Source: CAZMOK01 sp964644135 (lineage in GTDB: Bacteria > Bacteroidota > Bacteroidia > Bacteroidales > JAGOPY01). Taken from it: a stretch of DNA of 16,102 nt. The translations under genes and the position numbers were made by a program. A model generated the notes under the pieces. It made no database searches and was not told the DNA's origin. It saw nothing but the letters and a program-made list of their open reading frames with translations. Positions 13,694-16,102 of this stretch are shown here, piece after piece; the stretch's first letter is position 1, and every line of letters starts with the position of its first letter. The stretch spans positions 1-16,102 of the forward strand of contig CAZXWD010000074.1 in assembly GCA_964644135.1 (NCBI GenBank). Direction: 5' to 3'.

Positions 13694-16090
13694 ATGAGGA
13701 CCGCATGGCTGCTATTGCTGTTATGGGCAGTAGCGGCTTCAGCATATGGCCAGGCTTTCACCCTGAAGGGGAAGGTGACCGACGGCAACGGCATACCACT
13801 GCCGGGAGCTACAGTCGTGCTGGGCAACTATGCCCATACCGCTTCATGCAATGCAGCAGGCAGCTTCTCATTCTCAGGGATTGAAGGGGGGAATTATCTC
13901 ATTGAAGTTTCTTACATAGGTTTTTCCACTTTCCGTGACTCAGTTGTGGTGAAGGATAACATGACGGACCTTGTTCTTGCACTCAAACCGAGGCTGGAAC
14001 AACTGCAGGAAGTGGTTATCAAAGGCAGTTATGCTGAAACCCTGAAAAAGGAAAACCCCCTGAATGTTGAGATCGTAAATAATGAGTTCATCCGTAACAA
14101 CCTTGGAGGAAGCCTGATGACATCCCTCGACAGGCTTCCGGGGGTTGGGGCCATTGAAATCGGTTCCGGCCAATCCAAACCCGTGATCAGGGGGCTCAGC
14201 TTCAACAGGGTGGCCGTTATGGAAAACGGGATCAAGCACCAGGCCCAGCAATGGGGTGCAGAACACGGCCTTGAGATCGACCAGTATTCCGTCGACCGCC
14301 TGGAGGTTATCAAAGGCCCCGCATCCCTGACCTACGGCTCAGATGCCATCGGCGGTATCATTGATATCAGAAAAGACGTGGTACCGCAGCGGCAAAGCCT
14401 TGGAGGGAGTTTTAACATGAGCTACAGGAGCAACAACAGCTCTGTGGGAGGATCGGTGAACATCTTTGGCAGAAGCGATAAAACCTTTTTCGATGCCCGC
14501 TTCAGCATGACCGGCTACGGCGATTTCAGGATACCATCCAACCATGTCAATGTATATTCCTTCAGGGTGCCGCTCGAAAATAACAGGCTGAGGAATACGG
14601 CAGGTGACGAATGGGCCGCACATCTAAGCGGAGGGTACATAACCGATGACCTGAGCTCTGTATTTTATATCAGCAACATCAGGTCGGAAAGCGGGTTTTT
14701 CGCCAATGCCCACGGGCTTGAACCACGGAATGTGGATGATGAAGCACACGACAGGTCGCACCGGGATATCCTGAAGCCTTATCATGAAGTGAACCATTTT
14801 AAAATAAGCAACAGGACGGTTAAGATCTGGCCGGAGCACCAGCTACAGGTAGAGACAGGTTTCCAGCGAAACCTCAGGAAAGAATGGAGTGATTATGTTG
14901 ACCACGGATACATGCCTGCAGTTTATCCTGAAGAATTACCGATCCCCTTTGATCTGGAGCGGCAGTTCGATAAGATGACATTCACATTGAACGCCAAAGA
15001 TGAGATCAGGCTTTACGGGCACCGGCTTAGCATAGGACTGAACTCCGAATACCAGGACAACCGGATCGGCGGCTGGGGTTTTATAGTGCCGGCTTTCAGG
15101 CAGCTTACAACAGGTTTATTTATTTACGACAAATACAGGCTAAACGAAAAGCTGATGCTGCATGCCGGTATCCGCTACGAACTGGGAAAAATAAATGTTG
15201 ATGAATACACCGACTGGTTCCCGTCGCTTTCAGGCGAGGTTGGTGATTCCTTATACGTTCGGCGGTCAGGCAACATAAACCGGTCGTTCAATAACCTATC
15301 ATGGGCCCTTGGGATAAATTACAATACGGAATTCTTCACCCTGAAGGCAAACGCAGGAAAAAGCTTCCGGATGCCCCTGGCACATGAGCTGGCTTCAAAT
15401 GGTGTGAATTATCAGCGTTTCAGTTATCAGAAAGGGGATCCGGATCTAAAACCTGAGGTATCGTACCAGCTTGACCTGACCCTGGAGTTGAATTATCCCC
15501 GGTGGGCAGTTCAAATCAGCCCATTCATCAATTATTTCCCGAACTATATCTACCTGAACCCGACACCTGACTACGATTACCTCTACGGAGCAGGCAACCA
15601 GGTGTATGTTTACACAGAAAGTGAGGTCATCAGGTCCGGCGGTGAATTGCACGCGCATTATGTTATTTTAAAAGGCCTGAAGGCGGGGATGATTGCTGAA
15701 TACATTTTCCCGGAACAGCTTTCGGGCAGTAAGGCAGGGTTTACCCTTCCTTTTTCTCCGCCCCCTTCAGTGCTCCTGAACCTGTCGTATTCGCCTGGTA
15801 TTCAAAGCAAGGCCCTGGTGGAACCCTACTTTTCGATAGATCTCAAAATGACCGGGTCCCAGGAAAGGATCGTTCCCCCAGAAAGGATCACACAGGGTTA
15901 CCAGGTGCTGAACCTTTCGTTCGGTACCAAATTCAAATGGGGTGAACAGTTTGTTGAACTGAACATGCAGTTTCAGAATCTCTCAAATGAGAAATATTTC
16001 AATCATACCAGCTTTTACCGGCTTATAGATGTACCGGAACCGGGAAGGAATTTTGTTGTTTCCGTTAAAGTCCCGATCAATGGTAAATAA
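13694..16090 (+). CDS. TonB-dependent receptor with carboxypeptidase-like N-terminal domain, probably transition-metal uptake
   Basis: A 798-residue outer-membrane receptor, complete in the window. The signal peptide (1-20, ending SAYGQ) is followed by a carboxypeptidase-regulatory-like domain at 23-98 (LKGKVTDGNGIPLPGATVVL ... YIGFSTF). A linker LQEVVIKGS at 104-112 and a plug at about 115-227 follow, with RLPGVGAIEIGSGQSKPVIR, HQAQQWGAEHGLEIDQYSVD and DRLEVIKGPASLTYGSDAIG. The barrel then runs to the C-terminus. The plug motifs resemble the zinc receptor ZnuD and related heavy-metal receptors more than SusC or siderophore types. Five His residues (340, 352, 356, 364, 368) cluster in an early extracellular-loop-like region, as in metal receptors of that kind. 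The His/Cys-rich small protein just upstream supports a metal substrate, but which metal (zinc or copper) is not decidable. No cobalamin riboswitch precedes it. Confidence 0.88.
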   Translation: MRTAWLLLLLWAVAASAYGQAFTLKGKVTDGNGIPLPGATVVLGNYAHTASCNAAGSFSFSGIEGGNYLIEVSYIGFSTFRDSVVVKDNMTDLVLALKPRLEQLQEVVIKGSYAETLKKENPLNVEIVNNEFIRNNLGGSLMTSLDRLPGVGAIEIGSGQSKPVIRGLSFNRVAVMENGIKHQAQQWGAEHGLEIDQYSVDRLEVIKGPASLTYGSDAIGGIIDIRKDVVPQRQSLGGSFNMSYRSNNSSVGGSVNIFGRSDKTFFDARFSMTGYGDFRIPSNHVNVYSFRVPLENNRLRNTAGDEWAAHLSGGYITDDLSSVFYISNIRSESGFFANAHGLEPRNVDDEAHDRSHRDILKPYHEVNHFKISNRTVKIWPEHQLQVETGFQRNLRKEWSDYVDHGYMPAVYPEELPIPFDLERQFDKMTFTLNAKDEIRLYGHRLSIGLNSEYQDNRIGGWGFIVPAFRQLTTGLFIYDKYRLNEKLMLHAGIRYELGKINVDEYTDWFPSLSGEVGDSLYVRRSGNINRSFNNLSWALGINYNTEFFTLKANAGKSFRMPLAHELASNGVNYQRFSYQKGDPDLKPEVSYQLDLTLELNYPRWAVQISPFINYFPNYIYLNPTPDYDYLYGAGNQVYVYTESEVIRSGGELHAHYVILKGLKAGMIAEYIFPEQLSGSKAGFTLPFSPPPSVLLNLSYSPGIQSKALVEPYFSIDLKMTGSQERIVPPERITQGYQVLNLSFGTKFKWGEQFVELNMQFQNLSNEKYFNHTSFYRLIDVPEPGRNFVVSVKVPINGK

Positions 16091-16102
16091 TAAATAGTAA
16101 AT

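Overview
The window is accessory-type chromosomal DNA of a member of the Bacteroidota, most likely an anaerobic or facultative marine/sediment or digester-type lineage near Bacteroidales/Marinilabiliales. The signs are a type IX secretion (T9SS) C-terminal sorting domain, a DUF5074-type surface lipoprotein with an acidic export signal, two TonB-dependent receptors, a FISUMP-domain fragment, the short Bacteroidota-type RRM protein, and several TAnnTTTG promoter boxes. The species assignment is inference; no rRNA is present.

Left part (1-3060, minus strand): the pyruvate dehydrogenase operon, with a full-length homodimeric E1 (aceE) followed 11 bp later by the start of the E2 dihydrolipoamide acetyltransferase. 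E2 is cut by the window edge just after its lipoyl domain, inside a strongly repetitive Glu/Gln/Lys linker encoded by an 18-bp minisatellite. Next comes a decayed C-terminal FISUMP fragment (3227-3496).

Middle part (3750-7432, plus strand): an RNA-chaperone cluster (an RRM protein, a classical cold-shock protein, a clear terminator, then a larger cold-shock protein with a charged N-terminal extension). After it lies a three-gene tungstate/molybdate ABC importer of the WtpABC type, preceded by a 30-bp imperfect palindrome and a consensus -7 box.

Right-centre (7471-13066, minus strand): a vitamin B12 uptake operon. A canonical cobalamin riboswitch (about 12834-13032) precedes a T9SS-exported multidomain DUF4465 protein, a BtuB-like TonB-dependent receptor and a BtuG-like beta-propeller lipoprotein; the genes are 2 and 5 bp apart. 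The likely division of labour is surface capture by the T9SS protein and the propeller lipoprotein, then transport through the receptor. The T9SS protein is the most interesting and least described component.

Far right (13161-16090, plus strand): two adjacent octamer tandem arrays lie in the divergent intergenic region, followed by a small His/Cys-rich secreted protein and a second TonB-dependent receptor with a carboxypeptidase-like N-terminal domain and a His-rich loop. These two genes look like a transition-metal (zinc or copper) acquisition pair. The window combines uptake of tungstate/molybdate, cobalamin and probably a metal ion, that is, cofactor acquisition for enzyme systems common in anaerobes.
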